Shown: piece by piece, positions 43,051-52,698 of the stretch
Position numbering within the stretch: position 1 is the stretch's first letter
Layout: the number at the start of each line of letters is the position of its first letter
Source of the DNA: Rhodopseudomonas sp.
Lineage (GTDB): Bacteria; Pseudomonadota; Alphaproteobacteria; Rhizobiales; Xanthobacteraceae
Assembly (NCBI GenBank): GCA_016124795.1
Contig: WGNB01000007.1
Coordinates: forward strand, 62,001 to 126,000
Direction of reading: 5' to 3'
Length of the DNA stretch: 64,000 nucleotides
Translations under genes and position numbers: made by a program
Notes under the pieces: generated by a model
The model's input: the letters and a program-made list of their open reading frames with translations, nothing else
What the model was told of the DNA's origin: nothing
Database searches by the model: none

Positions 43051-43512
43051 ATGCGTACATTCGATCTTTCCCCGCTTTACCGTTCGACCGTCGGTTTCGA
43101 CCGGCTGTTTTCGATGATGAACGGTGCCGAAGCCGCTCCGGGCTATCCGCCCTACAATATCGAGCGCACCGGCGATAACGATTATCGCGTCACCGTCGCG
43201 GTCGCCGGCTTTGGCGAAAACGACCTTTCGATCGAATCGAAAGAAAACACCCTGACCATCAAGGGGTCCAAGCAGACGCAGACCGAGCAGACCGGCGAAG
43301 TGCTCTATCAGGGCATCGCGGCGCGCGCCTTCGAGCGCGTGTTCCAGCTCGCCGACTACGTACAGGTCAAGAACGCCGTCCTCGAAAACGGCCTGCTGCA
43401 TGTCGATCTGGTGCGCGAGATCCCGGAGGCCAAGAAGCCCCGTCAGATCCCGATCGGCAGCGCCAACGGCAACAGCCCGCCGCAGGTGGTTGAGAGCAAA
43501 GTCGCCGCCTAA
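43051..43512 (+). CDS. Small heat-shock protein, Hsp20 family
   Basis: This 153-residue alpha-crystallin protein begins MRTFDLSPLYRSTVGFDR, the class A rhizobial Hsp20 form. The crystallin domain (about 35-130) shows YRVTVAVAGF, IESKENTLTIKGSK, AFERVFQLADYVQVKNAVLENGLL and HVDLVREIPE. It is an ATP-independent holdase that keeps unfolded proteins soluble. AGGAGG 7 bases before the ATG, in the ROSE hairpin, fixes the start. It is transcribed alone and ends at a strong terminator. Confidence 0.96.
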   Translation: MRTFDLSPLYRSTVGFDRLFSMMNGAEAAPGYPPYNIERTGDNDYRVTVAVAGFGENDLSIESKENTLTIKGSKQTQTEQTGEVLYQGIAARAFERVFQLADYVQVKNAVLENGLLHVDLVREIPEAKKPRQIPIGSANGNSPPQVVESKVAA

Positions 43513-43567
43513 CCGGCCGCGCGACCGGCGCTCCGCGCCAGAGAAGCAGTGTCCCATCAAATGCGAA

Positions 43568-43595
43568 ACGCCCCGGAAATCCGGGGCGTTTTTTT
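43568..43595 (+). terminator. Intrinsic terminator of the Hsp20 gene
   Basis: A 9-bp stem, ACGCCCCGG with its complement (43568-43576 and 43581-43589), loop AAAT, is followed by seven T residues. It overlaps the stop codon region of the convergent gene. Confidence 0.92.
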
Positions 43596-44310
43596 ATTGG
43601 GCCTGCGATTCTTGAAGCTTGGGGTCCTGAGCTTCCGTAGCCGGGGGCTTGGGAGCCTGAGGCTTCTCATCCGGGGTCGAAGACTTCGTATCCGCGACTG
43701 GAGACTTGGCATCGACGGCCGGAGCTTTGACATCGGCGCTCGAAGCCGTTGCGTCGGGGGCCGGCCGGACCGTTGTCGGCGGTGCTGGTTCTGACATAGC
43801 CGGCGAAGGCGATGCCCCCGCAGCGGCAGGCTGGACCTCGGCGGGTCGGGCCGCGGCAGGCGGCACGGTTGCAGTGATGTCGGCCGGTCCCGGACTTTGA
43901 ACTTTTTCCGGCTGCGCCGCCTTGCCGACTTCTGACGGAACCAATGGAGCCGACTGACTTGGTGTCGAAGCTCCCAAACCGGCCCGTTCCGGGGTCAAAA
44001 TCGCGGGTTTTTGGCGCGGCAAAGGCGTCTTGGGGCCGTGCCGGAGATGACGGCTGGAGACACGCGAAACATGCCGATGAATGATAACGGCCTGAGTATT
44101 GGCGGCCCCTAGGCTGCCCCGCTCCGTCGCCTCGCCCCGCTGCGGTACATGAATAATGCGCGGTTCGCGCACATAAATTGGCACAAAGTCCGGAGTGACG
44201 CTGACGCAGACATTGACCGCCGGTTCACTTCGGGCATTGCTCGTGGCAGCCACCCCCAAGGTGGCCATCATCACGGTCACCGCCCGACTGATGGTCAATC
44301 CGTATCGCAC
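43594..44310 (-). CDS. Exported Pro/Ala-rich protein, unrecognised
   Basis: This 238-residue protein starts with a signal-like segment (about 8-27, cleavage near SNA-RS). A short conserved-looking part (VSVTPDFVPIYVREPRI) precedes about 150 residues of low-complexity sequence rich in Pro, Ala, Ser and Lys, with degenerate repeats such as AKSPVADTKSSTPDEKPQAP. Such tails occur in periplasmic or surface linkers. I see no domain of known function. It is convergent with Hsp20 and ends in the shared terminator. Confidence 0.6.
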   Translation of the reverse strand: MRYGLTISRAVTVMMATLGVAATSNARSEPAVNVCVSVTPDFVPIYVREPRIIHVPQRGEATERGSLGAANTQAVIIHRHVSRVSSRHLRHGPKTPLPRQKPAILTPERAGLGASTPSQSAPLVPSEVGKAAQPEKVQSPGPADITATVPPAAARPAEVQPAAAGASPSPAMSEPAPPTTVRPAPDATASSADVKAPAVDAKSPVADTKSSTPDEKPQAPKPPATEAQDPKLQESQAQ

Positions 44311-44655
44311 GCGCCGTTGTTCCTCGCCCGCTTCAAACTCACCTGCGGGACGCGGACGTCACCGCACCCGCTTCCCCTGTTGCCACACCATAACCAACCG
44401 GCGGAGGCGCGCCGCTGTTTCTCGAATCCACGGTTAAACGGTTAACCGGCAACCATCACCCGCGACACGGCCACCACCCGACACGGACGCGCCTGACGCT
44501 CCACAATGTCGACACAAGCGCAACGGCATTGCGTAAAATGCCGGCCCGTGGTCCTGTTCTTGCTTGGCGGGAAGGCACTGCCGCAACAAAGCAAAAAGCG
44601 CCGGCCAAATCTGGCGTGGACCCGTCTTGTGCGGCGGGGCAAAATTTGGCATGGT

Positions 44656-44684
44656 CTATTAGGACAGCAATGCTGTCCTAATAG
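44656..44684. promoter_or_regulatory. Near-perfect palindrome upstream of gltB, candidate operator
   Basis: CTATTAGGACAGCA (44656-44669), one central base, then its exact complement (44671-44684). There is no T run after it, so it is not an ordinary terminator. It lies about 240 bases before gltB and is likely a regulator site. I do not know which regulator. Confidence 0.55.
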
Positions 44685-44824
44685 CGGTGGCCACGGTGCG
44701 GGCCTTGCTGGTGGGAAATTTGCCGGTTGGGGCAAACATCGGTGGCGCCTCAAGGGGCGGCCGGCGGTGCGGCCAAGAATACGGCGACCCGGGCAAGGCT
44801 GCCTTCTTGAAGATCGGTTACGCT

Positions 44825-44853
44825 TTGACTGCGGTGCCCAGAGCGCATGAAAT
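44825..44853 (+). promoter_or_regulatory. Possible sigma-70 promoter of gltBD
   Basis: TTGACT (44825-44830) and TGAAAT (44848-44853) are 17 bases apart. The -35 is a near match; the -10 is weak (four of six). The start would be near 44860, about 65 bases before the gltB ATG. Confidence 0.35.
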
Positions 44854-44924
44854 CATGGCGCTTGTAAGAATGGGTCTGCGGAAATGGCGGAGTACGCCGG
44901 CCACGCCGGTGAGGCAGGACGACA

Positions 44925-47900
44925 ATGAGCGAACGAAAAGTCAGCCCAGAATTTCCCAACATGGCCAGCAGCTATGTCAGCAAGGCTGCGCCCAGCGACG
45001 ACGCGCCGTTTCTCGGCTCGACCGCCGATCCTGGCACCCCGCCGGCTCAGGGTCTGTATAACCCGGCGCTCGACAAGGACGCCTGCGGCGTCGGTTTCGT
45101 CGCCGACATCAAAGGCCGCAAGTCGCACAAGATCGTCGAGGACGGTCTGAACATCCTGTGCAACCTCGAACATCGCGGCGCCACCGGGGCCGATCCGCGC
45201 ATGGGCGACGGCGCCGGCATCCTGGTTCAGATCCCGCACAAATTCTTCGTCAAGGAAGCGGCCAAGCTCGGCTTCACCCTGCCGGAACCGGGGCAATATG
45301 CCGTCGGCCAATTGTTCATGCCGGACGAAGCCAACTGGCAGCAGATTATCCGCGACATCTATGCCGATGTGATCGCGCGCGAAGGCTTGAGCCTGATCGG
45401 CTGGCGCGACGTGCCGAAGGACAACTCGTCGCTCGGCGAATCCGTCAAGCCGACCGAACCGCAGCACATGCAGGTCTTCATCGGCCGCGGCCAGAAGAAC
45501 ATTAGCGAGGACGAGTTCGAGCGCCGGCTCTATATCCTGCGCAAGTCGATCTCGAACGCGATTTATCGCCGCCGCGAGCGGCGTACGTCGAGCTATTACC
45601 CGGTGTCGATCTCGTGCCGGACGGTGGTTTACAAGGGCATGTTCCTGGCCGATCAGCTCGGCAAGTATTATCCGGACCTGAGCGATCCGGATTTCGAAAG
45701 CGCGATCGCGCTGGTGCACCAGCGTTTTTCGACCAACACCTTCCCGGCCTGGTCGTTGGCGCACCCCTACCGAATGGTCGCCCATAACGGCGAAATCAAC
45801 ACGCTACGCGGCAACGTCAACTGGATGGCGGCGCGCCAGGCGTCGGTATCCTCGCCGCTGTTCGGCAAGGACATCAAGAAGCTTTGGCCGATCTCCTATG
45901 AAGGCCAGTCCGACACCGCCTGCTTCGACAACGCGCTCGAGTTCCTGACCCAGGGCGGCTACTCGCTCGCCCACGCCATGATGATGCTGATCCCGGAAGC
46001 CTGGGCCGGCAATCCGCTGATGGATGAGGAACGCCGCGCGTTCTACGAATACAACGCCGCGCTGATGGAGCCGTGGGACGGCCCGGCCGCGATCGCCTTC
46101 ACCAACGGCCGCCAGATCGGCGCGACGCTCGACCGCAACGGCCTGCGGCCGGCGCGCTATCTCCTGACCCGCGATGACCGCATCGTCATGGCGTCAGAAA
46201 TGGGCGTGTTGCAAATTCCGGAAAAGGACATCGTCAAGAAGTGGCGTCTCCAGCCGGGCAAGATGCTGCTGGTCGATCTCGACGAAGGCCGGCTCATTCC
46301 CGACGAGGAACTCAAGTCGACGCTGGCCAAGAGCCACCCTTATCGCGACTGGCTGACACGCACGCAGATCGTGCTGGAAGAACTGCCCGGCGCCGCCAAC
46401 GGTTCGCCGCAGTCCAACCTGTCGCTGCTCGATCGTCAGCAGTTGTTCGGTTACACCCAGGAAGACCTCAAGCTCCTGATGACGCCGATGGGCTCGACCG
46501 GCGAGGAAGCCATTGGCTCGATGGGCAACGACACGCCGATCTCGGCGCTGTCGGACAAGCCGAAGCCGCTGTTCACTTATTTCAAGCAGAACTTCGCTCA
46601 GGTGACCAACCCGCCGATCGATCCGATCCGCGAAGAGCTGGTCATGAGCCTGGTCTCGATCATCGGACCGCGCCCGAACCTGCTCGACCACGAGGGCATG
46701 TCGAACACCAAGCGGCTCGAAGTTCGTCAGCCGATCCTGAGCAACGCCGATCTCGAAAAGATTCGCTCGATCTCGGAGATGACCGGCGATCATTTCAAAT
46801 CGCTGACCTTTGACATCACCTTCCCCGCCGAACACGGCGCCGACGGTATGGACTGGGCCATCGACGAGCTTTGCGTGCGCGCCGAGGAAGAAGTCAACGG
46901 CGGCTGCAACATCATCATTCTGTCGGACCGCCGCGCCGGCGCCGAGCGCATCCCGATTCCGGCGCTGCTCGCCTGCGCCGCCGTGCATCATCACCTGATC
47001 CGCAAGGGTCTGCGCACCTCGGTCGGCCTCGTGCTTGAAACCGCCGAGCCGCGCGAAGTGCATCACTTCGCGTGCCTTGCCGGCTATGGCGCCGAGGCGA
47101 TCAACCCCTATCTCGCCTTCGAAACGCTGACGGCGATGAAGGACCAGTTGCCGCAGAAGGTCGACGACTACGAAGTCGTCAAGCGCTACATCAAGGCGAT
47201 CGACAAGGGCCTGTTGAAGGTCATGTCGAAGATGGGCATCTCGACCTATCAGTCCTATTGCGGCGCGCAAATTTTCGACGCGGTCGGCCTGCGGCAGGAT
47301 TTCATCGACAAGTACTTCACCGGCACCCATACCCAGATCGAGGGCGTGGGTCTCGCTGAAATCGCCGAAGAAACCGTCCGCCGGCACCGCATGGCCTTCG
47401 GCGACGCGCCGATCTACCGCACCATGCTCGACGTTGGCGGCGATTACGCCGTGCGCGTTCGCGGCGAGGACCATGTCTGGACCGCGACCACCGTCCAGCA
47501 GCTCCAGCACGCGGTGCGCGGCAACTCGCAGGATAACTATCGCGCCTTCGCCAAGATCGTGAACGATCAGAACGAACACCTGCTGACCATTCGCGGACTG
47601 TTCGACATCAAGACCGCCGAACAGGTCGGCCGCAAGCCGGTGCCGCTCGACGAAGTCGAACCCGCCAAGGACATCGTGCATCGGTTCTCGACCGGCGCCA
47701 TGTCCTATGGCTCGATCTCGCGCGAGGCCCACACCACGCTTGCCATTGCCATGAACCGCATCGGTGGCAAGTCGAACACCGGTGAAGGCGGCGAAGAATC
47801 GGATCGCTTCAAGCCGATGCCAAATGGCGATTCGATGCGTTCGTCGATCAAGCAGGTCGCATCCGGCCGGTTCGGCGTTACGACCGAATACCTCGTCAAT

Positions 47901-49664
47901 TCGGACATGATGCAGATCAAGATGGCGCAGGGGGCCAAACCCGGCGAAGGCGGTCAGTTGCCGGGCCATAAGGTCGACAAAACCATCGCCGCCGTGCGCT
48001 ATTCGACGCCCGGTGTCGGCCTGATTTCGCCGCCGCCGCATCACGACATTTATTCGATCGAAGACCTCGCGCAGTTGATCTTCGACCTGAAGAACGTCAA
48101 CCCGACCGGCGATGTCTCGGTCAAACTGGTCTCGGAGATCGGCGTCGGCACCGTGGCCGCCGGCGTTTCCAAGGCACGCGCCGACCATGTCACGATTTCC
48201 GGCTACGAAGGCGGCACCGGCGCCTCGCCGTTGACCTCGCTCAAACATGCTGGCAGCCCTTGGGAAATCGGCTTGGCCGAGACCCATCAGACGCTGGTCA
48301 TTAACAAGCTGCGCAGCCGTATCGCCGTCCAGGTCGATGGCGGCATTCGCACCGGCCGTGACGTCGTCATTGGCGCGCTGCTCGGCGCCGACGAGTTCGG
48401 CTTTGCCACCGCGCCGCTGATCGCTGCCGGCTGCATCATGATGCGCAAGTGTCATCTCAACACCTGCCCGGTTGGCATCGCGACGCAGGACCCGCGCCTA
48501 CGCAAGCGCTTTGTCGGCCAGCCCGAACACGTCATCAACTACTTCTTCTTCGTCGCCGAGGAAGTTCGCGAGCTGATGGCCGAACTCGGCTATCGCAAGT
48601 TCGACGAGATGGTCGGCCAGATGCAGATGCTCGACCGCCGCAAGCTGGTGGAGCACTGGAAGGCCAAGGGCCTCGACTTCTCCAAGCTGTTCCAGAAGCC
48701 GGAAGCCGACGCCAAGACGGCGATCTTCCACTGCGAGAAGCAGGATCATCACCTCGAATCGATCCTCGACCGTAAACTGATCGCGGAATCGCAGAACGCG
48801 CTCGACCGCGGCGCGCCGGTGCGGCTGCAAACCGCCATCAACTCGACCAACCGCACCTGTGGCGCGATGCTGTCGGGCGAGGTCGCCAAGCGCTATGGCC
48901 ATACCGGCCTGCCGGACTCGACCATTCACGTCCGCTTCAACGGCACCGCCGGTCAGGCCTTCGGCGCCTGGCTGTCGCGCGGCGTCACCTTCGAGCTCGA
49001 AGGCGAAGCCAATGACTATGTCGGCAAGGGTCTGTCGGGCGGCCGCATCGTCATCAAGCCGCCGGCCGATTCCGGCATCGTACCGGAAGAATCGATTATC
49101 GTCGGCAATACCGTACTCTATGGCGCCATCTCGGGCGAATGCTATTTCCGGGGTATTGCCGGCGAGCGCTTCGCCGTGCGCAACTCCGGCGCCACCGTGG
49201 TCGTCGAAGGCACCGGCGACCATGGCTGCGAATACATGACTGGCGGCATCGTCGTCGTGCTCGGTCAGACCGGCCGCAACTTCGCCGCCGGCATGTCTGG
49301 CGGCATCGCCTATGTCATCGATGAGGACGGCAGCTTCGCCTCGCGCTGCAATATGGCGATGGTGTCGCTCGAACCGGTGCCCGAAGAAGAGGCAATCGCC
49401 GAAAGCGAATATCACGAGAAAAACGACCTTCAGTCGCACGGCATGGTCGACGTCATGTCGGATCTCACCACCCGGGACGCCGAGCGCTTGCGCAAGCTGA
49501 TCGCCGACCACGCGCGCTACACCGACTCGAAGCGCGCCCAGGCGATCCTGGCCGACTGGAATCATTATCGTCCGCTGTTCAAGAAAGTGATGCCGGTCGA
49601 ATACGCCCGCGCGCTCGCTGAGATGGCAAAGGAAAAGGCCGCCACGATGCAGGCGGCGGAGTAA
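44925..49664 (+). CDS. gltB: Glutamate synthase (NADPH) large subunit
   Basis: This 1579-residue protein of the bacterial GltB type makes two glutamates from glutamine and 2-oxoglutarate. An N-terminal propeptide ends before Cys54 (KDACGVGF), the nucleophile of the glutaminase domain (55-430). Then come the central domain, the FMN synthase domain (about 850-1210), the 3Fe-4S cysteines in [19 protein letters not shown] near 1170, and the C-terminal GXGXG beta-helix (about 1290-1520). AGGA lies upstream of the ATG. gltD follows at once. It is essential for ammonium assimilation with glutamine synthetase. Confidence 0.97.
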   Translation: MSERKVSPEFPNMASSYVSKAAPSDDAPFLGSTADPGTPPAQGLYNPALDKDACGVGFVADIKGRKSHKIVEDGLNILCNLEHRGATGADPRMGDGAGILVQIPHKFFVKEAAKLGFTLPEPGQYAVGQLFMPDEANWQQIIRDIYADVIAREGLSLIGWRDVPKDNSSLGESVKPTEPQHMQVFIGRGQKNISEDEFERRLYILRKSISNAIYRRRERRTSSYYPVSISCRTVVYKGMFLADQLGKYYPDLSDPDFESAIALVHQRFSTNTFPAWSLAHPYRMVAHNGEINTLRGNVNWMAARQASVSSPLFGKDIKKLWPISYEGQSDTACFDNALEFLTQGGYSLAHAMMMLIPEAWAGNPLMDEERRAFYEYNAALMEPWDGPAAIAFTNGRQIGATLDRNGLRPARYLLTRDDRIVMASEMGVLQIPEKDIVKKWRLQPGKMLLVDLDEGRLIPDEELKSTLAKSHPYRDWLTRTQIVLEELPGAANGSPQSNLSLLDRQQLFGYTQEDLKLLMTPMGSTGEEAIGSMGNDTPISALSDKPKPLFTYFKQNFAQVTNPPIDPIREELVMSLVSIIGPRPNLLDHEGMSNTKRLEVRQPILSNADLEKIRSISEMTGDHFKSLTFDITFPAEHGADGMDWAIDELCVRAEEEVNGGCNIIILSDRRAGAERIPIPALLACAAVHHHLIRKGLRTSVGLVLETAEPREVHHFACLAGYGAEAINPYLAFETLTAMKDQLPQKVDDYEVVKRYIKAIDKGLLKVMSKMGISTYQSYCGAQIFDAVGLRQDFIDKYFTGTHTQIEGVGLAEIAEETVRRHRMAFGDAPIYRTMLDVGGDYAVRVRGEDHVWTATTVQQLQHAVRGNSQDNYRAFAKIVNDQNEHLLTIRGLFDIKTAEQVGRKPVPLDEVEPAKDIVHRFSTGAMSYGSISREAHTTLAIAMNRIGGKSNTGEGGEESDRFKPMPNGDSMRSSIKQVASGRFGVTTEYLVNSDMMQIKMAQGAKPGEGGQLPGHKVDKTIAAVRYSTPGVGLISPPPHHDIYSIEDLAQLIFDLKNVNPTGDVSVKLVSEIGVGTVAAGVSKARADHVTISGYEGGTGASPLTSLKHAGSPWEIGLAETHQTLVINKLRSRIAVQVDGGIRTGRDVVIGALLGADEFGFATAPLIAAGCIMMRKCHLNTCPVGIATQDPRLRKRFVGQPEHVINYFFFVAEEVRELMAELGYRKFDEMVGQMQMLDRRKLVEHWKAKGLDFSKLFQKPEADAKTAIFHCEKQDHHLESILDRKLIAESQNALDRGAPVRLQTAINSTNRTCGAMLSGEVAKRYGHTGLPDSTIHVRFNGTAGQAFGAWLSRGVTFELEGEANDYVGKGLSGGRIVIKPPADSGIVPEESIIVGNTVLYGAISGECYFRGIAGERFAVRNSGATVVVEGTGDHGCEYMTGGIVVVLGQTGRNFAAGMSGGIAYVIDEDGSFASRCNMAMVSLEPVPEEEAIAESEYHEKNDLQSHGMVDVMSDLTTRDAERLRKLIADHARYTDSKRAQAILADWNHYRPLFKKVMPVEYARALAEMAKEKAATMQAAE

Positions 49665-49665
49665 C

Positions 49666-51108
49666 ATGGGCAAGATCACCGGTTTTCTCGAGTTCGAACG
49701 TCACGACCGCAAGTACGCGCCGGTCGAGGATCGTATTAAGAACTATCAAGAGTTCGTCCTGCCGCTGTCCGAAAAGGACGTGCGCGAGCAGGCGTCGCGT
49801 TGCATGGATTGCGGCGTGCCTTATTGCCACGGCACCAACCGCGTCACCAACGCGCCGACCGGCTGCCCGGTCAACAACCAGATTCCGGACTGGAACGACC
49901 TGGTCTATCGCGGCAACTGGGACGAAGCCGCGCGCAACCTGCATTCGACCAACAACTTCCCGGAGTTTACCGGCCGCGTCTGCCCGGCGCCGTGCGAAGC
50001 GTCCTGCACGCTCAACATCGATGACAATCCGGTCACCATCAAAACCATCGAATGCGAGATCGCCGACCGTGCGATCGCACAGGGCCTGAAGCCGGAAACG
50101 ACTTTGCCCAAGACCAGCAAGAAGGTCGCGATCGTCGGTTCGGGACCGGCGGGTTTGGCTTGCGCGCAGCAACTGGCGCGCGCCGGTCACGACGTCCATG
50201 TCTATGAACGCTGGGCTAAGGCCGGCGGCCTGCTGCGCTACGGCATTCCCGACTTCAAGATGGAAAAGATCCACGTCGACCGCCGCATCGAGCAGATGAA
50301 GGCTGAAGGCATCCATTTCCATTACGGCGTCCACGTCGGCGTCGATCTGCCGGTCGAGAAACTGATCGGCGGCTATGACGCCATCGTGCTCGCGGGCGGC
50401 TCGGAAAAGCCGCGCGACCTGCCGATCCCCGGCCGCGAGCTGAAGGGCATCCACTTCGCGATGGACTTCCTGCCGCAGCAGAACCGTCGCGTCGGCAACG
50501 AGCCGCTCGGCGACCGCGAACCGATCCTGGCGACCGGCAAGAAAGTCGTCGTCATCGGCGGCGGCGACACCGGTTCGGACTGCATCGGCACCTCGATCCG
50601 TCAGGGCGCGGTCTCGGTCGCCAATTTCGAGATCATGCCGCAGCCGCCGGCCATGGAAAACAAGCTGCTGACCTGGCCGGATTGGCCGCTCAAGCTGCGC
50701 ACCTCGTCGAGCCACCAGGAAGGCGTCGAACGCGATTTCGCGGTCGGCACCCAGAGCTTCTCCGGCGAGAACGGCCAGGTGAAGAAGCTGCATTGCGCCC
50801 GGCTCGACGCCAAGTTCAAGCCAATCCCCGGCACCGAGTTCGACATCGAAGCCGACCTCGTGCTGCTGGCGATGGGCTTCGTGCATCCGGTGCACGAAGG
50901 CATGCTCAAGTCCTTCGACGTCGCCCTCGATGGCCGCGGCAATGTCTCGGCCGACACCGACGCTTATCTGACGTCGGTTCCGAAAGTGTTCGCCGCCGGC
51001 GACATGCGGCGCGGCCAGTCGCTGGTTGTCTGGGCGATCCGCGAAGGCCGACAGTGCGCCCACGCGGTCGACAAGTACCTGATGGGCAAGACCAGCCTGC
51101 CGCGTTAA
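49666..51108 (+). CDS. gltD: Glutamate synthase small subunit
   Basis: This 480-residue flavoprotein passes electrons from NADPH to GltB. N-terminal iron-sulfur cysteines are in CMDCGVPYC near 46 and CPAPCEASC near 106. An FAD-binding loop [16 protein letters not shown] lies near 149 and an NADPH-binding loop [13 protein letters not shown] near 291. It starts one base after the gltB stop and shares a GGAG ribosome site with the end of gltB. The length and order are typical. The GltBD complex is cytosolic. Confidence 0.97.
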   Translation: MGKITGFLEFERHDRKYAPVEDRIKNYQEFVLPLSEKDVREQASRCMDCGVPYCHGTNRVTNAPTGCPVNNQIPDWNDLVYRGNWDEAARNLHSTNNFPEFTGRVCPAPCEASCTLNIDDNPVTIKTIECEIADRAIAQGLKPETTLPKTSKKVAIVGSGPAGLACAQQLARAGHDVHVYERWAKAGGLLRYGIPDFKMEKIHVDRRIEQMKAEGIHFHYGVHVGVDLPVEKLIGGYDAIVLAGGSEKPRDLPIPGRELKGIHFAMDFLPQQNRRVGNEPLGDREPILATGKKVVVIGGGDTGSDCIGTSIRQGAVSVANFEIMPQPPAMENKLLTWPDWPLKLRTSSSHQEGVERDFAVGTQSFSGENGQVKKLHCARLDAKFKPIPGTEFDIEADLVLLAMGFVHPVHEGMLKSFDVALDGRGNVSADTDAYLTSVPKVFAAGDMRRGQSLVVWAIREGRQCAHAVDKYLMGKTSLPR

Positions 51109-51134
51109 GCCGCACAAGACGGCTTACACTTCGT

Positions 51135-51168
51135 TTCGCATGTCCCGGTCAAATCCGGGACATGCGAA
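51135..51168. terminator. Bidirectional terminator between gltD and the porin gene
   Basis: A 12-bp perfect stem (51137-51148 with 51155-51166) with a 6-base loop, extended by two A-T pairs, lies between the convergent gltD and porin stops. T-rich bases flank it on both sides. Confidence 0.75.
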
Positions 51169-51197
51169 TAATCCATCGTCGATGAGATGCGGTCCGA

Positions 51198-52493
51198 TCA
51201 GGGCACGAAGTTGCGCTGTGCGCGAATCATGCCCTGCCAGGCCGACTGGTCCGAATTCGCCGTTGTGGCGACGTTGGCCGTGGTGACCTGCGCGGTGCCG
51301 AGCTTGCTGTACATCACCTCGACGCTGAGATCGAGATTGGCAACCGGCGTCCAGATCGTACGCGAGCCGATCTGACCGTAGTTCCAGTCGGCCCCGGCTG
51401 GCGAGAAGCTGCCGTAATTGATCTCGCCATAAGCGCCATACAACGACGTTTTCCAGTTGGCGTTCCAGGAGTGCTGATAGCCGGCGACAGCGCTCCAACC
51501 GGTCGTCAACTGCATCGCATTGCCGACGACCACCGTATCCGCGACGTTGCCGACGCCGGTCGACCCACCATGGGCGATAGCGAAGTTGCCTAGACCGTAT
51601 CCAACATAACCGATCGCGCCTTCAGCGTAATCGACTTCGGCCATCAGACTGTCGCCCTTACCGAGCATCGGCAGGTTGAACTTCAGACCGCCGCCGATCG
51701 CCCAGCCATAGGTATCGCCGGCATAAGTCACGCTCGCCGGCGTACCCTGCACCGCGACGCTATGCACCGCACCCATGATCTGCGCCGAACCCCAGGCCTG
51801 ATCGAGGCGCAAATTGCCGACAAAATCCGGAATCATCGGACCGGCAATATAGGTGTCGCCGATAATGCCCTTCTGACGCGCCTGACCGTCTTCGACCGAG
51901 ACGGTCGCCGACAGGCCGTTGCCGAGCTGCGCGGTATAGGCAGCGACGAAATCGCCGGTGCCGCCGGTATCCGCCGCCCAGACGGCCGTGAGATTCGAAT
52001 AAGCCGGCGTCACATAGAAGTCGTAGAATGACGACGCCTTGCCGACCGTGAAGCCGCCAAGCTGAATGAAACCGCGCGGCACATAGACAGCATCGGCCGC
52101 GCTGGCGCCGATGCCGGTCGTCGCATTGGTCGTGCTCTGCCAGCCACTGGCGACATAGGAACGCAGCGTGCCGTATTCGGTCTGGCTGCGCACATCGAAT
52201 GTCGCCAGCGCACGCGCGCGGATGGTGTTGTCGGCGGTCGCGCGGGTGAACGCGCTGCTCTTGATCGGATTGAACGAACCGCCGGCATTGAGGTTGTATT
52301 CGGCGCGCGCCCAGCCGCTGATCTTGATGCAGGTATCCGTGCCCGGAATGTAATAATAGCCGGGGCCATACAGGCTGCAGATCTTTACATACTGGACCGG
52401 TCTCGCCTTGACCGGCAGATCGGCGGCCTGCGCCCCGGTTATCGCAGCAAAACCCGCTGCGGTGGCCAGAAACAGGCCTTTCAACACTGTCAT
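51198..52493 (-). CDS. Porin (Rhizobiales porin_2 family)
   Basis: This 431-residue outer-membrane barrel has a signal peptide (MTVLKGLFLATAAGF..., cleavage near AQA-AD at residue 23). It has the family mark CSLYGPGYYYIPGTDTCIKISG near 39 with its Cys pair, alternating beta strands, and a C-terminal Phe-Val-Pro end. This is the Omp2b-type porin of Hyphomicrobiales for small hydrophilic solutes. The start at 52493 is chosen since GGAG lies 9 bases upstream and the signal begins there; the frame extends to 52610. It is monocistronic with a long AT-containing leader. Confidence 0.93.
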   Translation of the reverse strand: MTVLKGLFLATAAGFAAITGAQAADLPVKARPVQYVKICSLYGPGYYYIPGTDTCIKISGWARAEYNLNAGGSFNPIKSSAFTRATADNTIRARALATFDVRSQTEYGTLRSYVASGWQSTTNATTGIGASAADAVYVPRGFIQLGGFTVGKASSFYDFYVTPAYSNLTAVWAADTGGTGDFVAAYTAQLGNGLSATVSVEDGQARQKGIIGDTYIAGPMIPDFVGNLRLDQAWGSAQIMGAVHSVAVQGTPASVTYAGDTYGWAIGGGLKFNLPMLGKGDSLMAEVDYAEGAIGYVGYGLGNFAIAHGGSTGVGNVADTVVVGNAMQLTTGWSAVAGYQHSWNANWKTSLYGAYGEINYGSFSPAGADWNYGQIGSRTIWTPVANLDLSVEVMYSKLGTAQVTTANVATTANSDQSAWQGMIRAQRNFVP

Positions 52494-52661
52494 TTCGTTA
52501 TTCTCCAGCACATCATTCGTCATAAAGCCGCTCGGAATCCGACCGGCGCGGTCATCGCGATTTTCCCGCTGTTGCAGGAGTATGATCGACGAAAAACGTC
52601 GCGACACCACGACTTAAATCAACGACGGCCAAAAGTCGGTGGTGGTGAGAATCTTAACGTC

Positions 52662-52676
52662 GTACGATTGTCGTAC
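52662..52676. promoter_or_regulatory. Small palindrome upstream of the porin gene
   Basis: GTACGA-TTG-TCGTAC (6+3+6) lies between the DUF459 gene end and the porin start, about 170 bases before the porin ATG. It may be an operator. Weak support. Confidence 0.3.
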
Positions 52677-52698
52677 AGCACCGTAATCCGGTTTGACG

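Larger units (their letters stand above)
44311..44924. other. Long leader region of gltB, no gene recognised
   Basis: In 614 bases between the divergent exported protein and gltB I find no convincing coding frame: the short frames in it lack ribosome sites and family motifs. It holds the 29-base palindrome at 44656-44684 and a promoter-like TTGACT-N17-TGAAAT at 44825-44853, about 72 bases before the gltB start. Confidence 0.5.

Noticed and set aside
46194-48455. Minus-strand open frame of 753 codons within gltB
   Set aside because: gltB is unmistakable over its whole length. The antisense frame has no motif or ribosome site.
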